Part shown: piece after piece, positions 63,033 through 64,000 of the stretch
Numbering within the stretch: the first letter of the stretch is position 1
Layout of the letters: the number at the start of each line of letters is the position of its first letter
From: RGIG5612 sp045627365
Lineage (GTDB): Bacteria > Bacillota > Clostridia > Lachnospirales > Lachnospiraceae
Reading direction: 5' to 3'
NCBI GenBank assembly: GCA_045627365.1
Contig: JAZQNN010000016.1
Coordinates: 17,905 to 81,904 of the forward strand
Length of the DNA: 64,000 bases
Position numbers and translations under genes: made by a program
The notes under the pieces: generated by a model
What the model saw: the letters and a program-made list of their open reading frames with translations, nothing else
Told to the model about the DNA's origin: nothing
Databases searched by the model: none

Positions 63033-63956
63033 TTGACATTGCAGAGTTTTGATGTTACAATCACTTTCGCTGTCGAGGAAGGCAAGACATATCAGGTCGA
63101 GATTTCCCTGGTACAGCCAGAAGCAAGGTCAGCATCGTTCTCATTCGATATCTACAGCCGCGGTCCGGTTGACCTCGAGAAGGTTGCAGGCAAGGTTGCA
63201 GAGGCCGATGTCATAGTAATGGTAAGCGGTATCTCAAGCGATATCGAAGGCGAAGGTCATGACCGTTCAAGCATTGAACTCCCGGCTGTCCAGCAGGAAC
63301 TGCTTCAGGCTATAGACGCTACCGGCAAGCCGGTCGTACTGGTCAACGTATCGGGTAGCGCAGTAGGTTTCGGAAATGTTGAAAGCAACTATGACGCACT
63401 TGTTCAGGCATGGTACGGCGGTCAGGCTTGCGGCAAGGCCGTTGCCGATGTCCTGTTCGGCGCATACAATCCTGCAGGCCGTCTGCCGGTCACCTTCTAC
63501 GCATCGACTGACCAGCTGCCTGACTTCCAGGACTACAGCATGCAGAACCGCACATACCGTTACTTCCAGGGCGAACCTCTGTACGCCTTCGGTTACGGTC
63601 TCAGCTACACCACATTCAGCTATGGCGATGCCAAGGTTTCAGGCAAGCCACAGTCAATGACCCTGTCAGTTCCTGTAACCAACACCGGTTCAATGGACGG
63701 TGACGAGGTCATCCAGGTCTATGTCAAGTCACTGGAGAACGCCAGCGCACCTATCAAGTCGCTGTGCGGATTCGCCCGCGTGAACATTGCTGCCGGCCAG
63801 ACCGCAACGGTAAATGTCGAACTGAACAAGGAGACCTTCTTCTTCTATGACGAGAAGGCCGATGACCTTGCATTCAAGCCCGGCAAGTACCAGCTGCTGT
63901 ACGGTCCGTCATCACTTGACGCTGACCTCAAGGCATATGACATAACAGTCAAGTAA
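63033..63956 (+). CDS. C-terminal fragment of a GH3 beta-glycosidase
   Basis: Only the last part (about 300 residues) of a glycoside hydrolase family 3 enzyme is present. The alpha/beta-sandwich domain (VIVMVSGISSDIEGEGHDR, LVNVSGSAVG, QAWYGGQACGKAVADVLFG, NPAGRLPVTFY) and the fibronectin-III-like C-terminal domain (YAFGYGLSYTTF onward) are there. The N-terminal barrel with the catalytic Asp is missing. The frame opens at a TTG directly after an in-frame TAA with no ribosome binding site, so it is not a real start. The sequence resembles Bacteroidota (Prevotella/Bacteroides-like) xylan/glucan GH3 enzymes. Either a gene remnant or a mis-assembled end. Confidence 0.85.
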   Translation: MTLQSFDVTITFAVEEGKTYQVEISLVQPEARSASFSFDIYSRGPVDLEKVAGKVAEADVIVMVSGISSDIEGEGHDRSSIELPAVQQELLQAIDATGKPVVLVNVSGSAVGFGNVESNYDALVQAWYGGQACGKAVADVLFGAYNPAGRLPVTFYASTDQLPDFQDYSMQNRTYRYFQGEPLYAFGYGLSYTTFSYGDAKVSGKPQSMTLSVPVTNTGSMDGDEVIQVYVKSLENASAPIKSLCGFARVNIAAGQTATVNVELNKETFFFYDEKADDLAFKPGKYQLLYGPSSLDADLKAYDITVK

Positions 63957-63969
63957 GGCATTCTGGACA

Positions 63970-64000
63970 ATGAAGAAAGCAGTCTGCACACTTGTACTGG
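63970..64000 (+). CDS. Start of a gene, cut by the window end
   Basis: MKKAVCTLVL, ten codons of a basic-then-hydrophobic N-terminus like a signal peptide, 13 bp after the GH3 stop. It fits the next secreted enzyme of a polysaccharide-utilisation locus, but too little is visible to identify it. Confidence 0.45.
   Translation, partial: MKKAVCTLVL

Overview
The window looks like a chromosomal segment of an anaerobic member of the Clostridia (Bacillota). Supporting signs are the gene order rpmG-secE-nusG-rplK-rplA-rplJ-rplL, rpoBC, CdaA/CdaR, long-form HPF, strong GGAGG ribosome binding sites, an FMN riboswitch ahead of a RibU-type S component, a methionine synthase whose activation domain is a separate protein, and a hom / PGAM-like kinase / aspartokinase operon. 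No rRNA, tRNA, insertion sequence, phage gene or CRISPR array was seen.

Layout. 1-6.8 kb: the 3' part of a diguanylate cyclase, a serine-palmitoyltransferase-like enzyme overlapping a lipid-type SDR reductase, the c-di-AMP synthase pair cdaA-cdaR, and galE. 6.85-10.5 kb: transcription and ribosomal protein genes with consensus promoters and an L10 leader. 10.5-19.6 kb: a two-component system with a small membrane protein (minus strand), a complete Dpp/Opp-type ABC importer (plus strand) and an orphan membrane protein. 19.7-34.7 kb: an MFS exporter and TetR regulator, then an apparent catabolic unit: SDR, cyclase-family hydrolase, beta-keto acid cleavage enzyme (BKACE), class III CoA-transferase, a second complete ABC importer, two paralogous thiolases and a 3-hydroxyacyl-CoA dehydrogenase. 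35-42.8 kb: rpoB-rpoC. 43.3-44.9 kb: FMN riboswitch-ribU and an SDR. 45-49.7 kb: a cluster of DnaA boxes, hpf, secA, prfB. 49.7-57.6 kb: methionine/folate genes (MetH activation protein, metH, metF) and aspartate-family genes (hom, putative homoserine kinase, lysC). 57.7-62.6 kb: an M28 peptidase and the t6A genes tsaE-tsaB-rimI-rnz-tsaD. The last 1 kb is the 3' end of a Bacteroidota-like GH3 glycosidase with no proper start, followed by the first codons of another gene. This is probably a foreign or mis-joined end.

How it fits together. The genes between rplL and rpoB (about 24.5 kb) separate two parts of what is usually one ribosomal/RNA polymerase cluster, so that block looks like an accessory insertion. 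Its core can be read as a route that imports a small molecule, hydrolyses it, oxidises a hydroxyl to a beta-keto acid, cleaves that with acetyl-CoA (BKACE), and recovers acetyl-CoA through CoA-transferase, dehydrogenase and thiolases. The substrate is not identifiable from sequence. Two 16-bp dyads carrying TTGACA promoter elements sit between the divergent SDR and hydrolase genes and are good candidates for the operator of the nearby TetR protein.

Most interesting leads: the BKACE/thiolase/ABC-importer island with its twin-palindrome promoter; the SPT-like plus reductase pair, which suggests sphingoid-base-like lipid synthesis in a Clostridium relative; the DnaA-box cluster ahead of hpf; and Asn in place of His at the rifampicin-site position 526 of RpoB.
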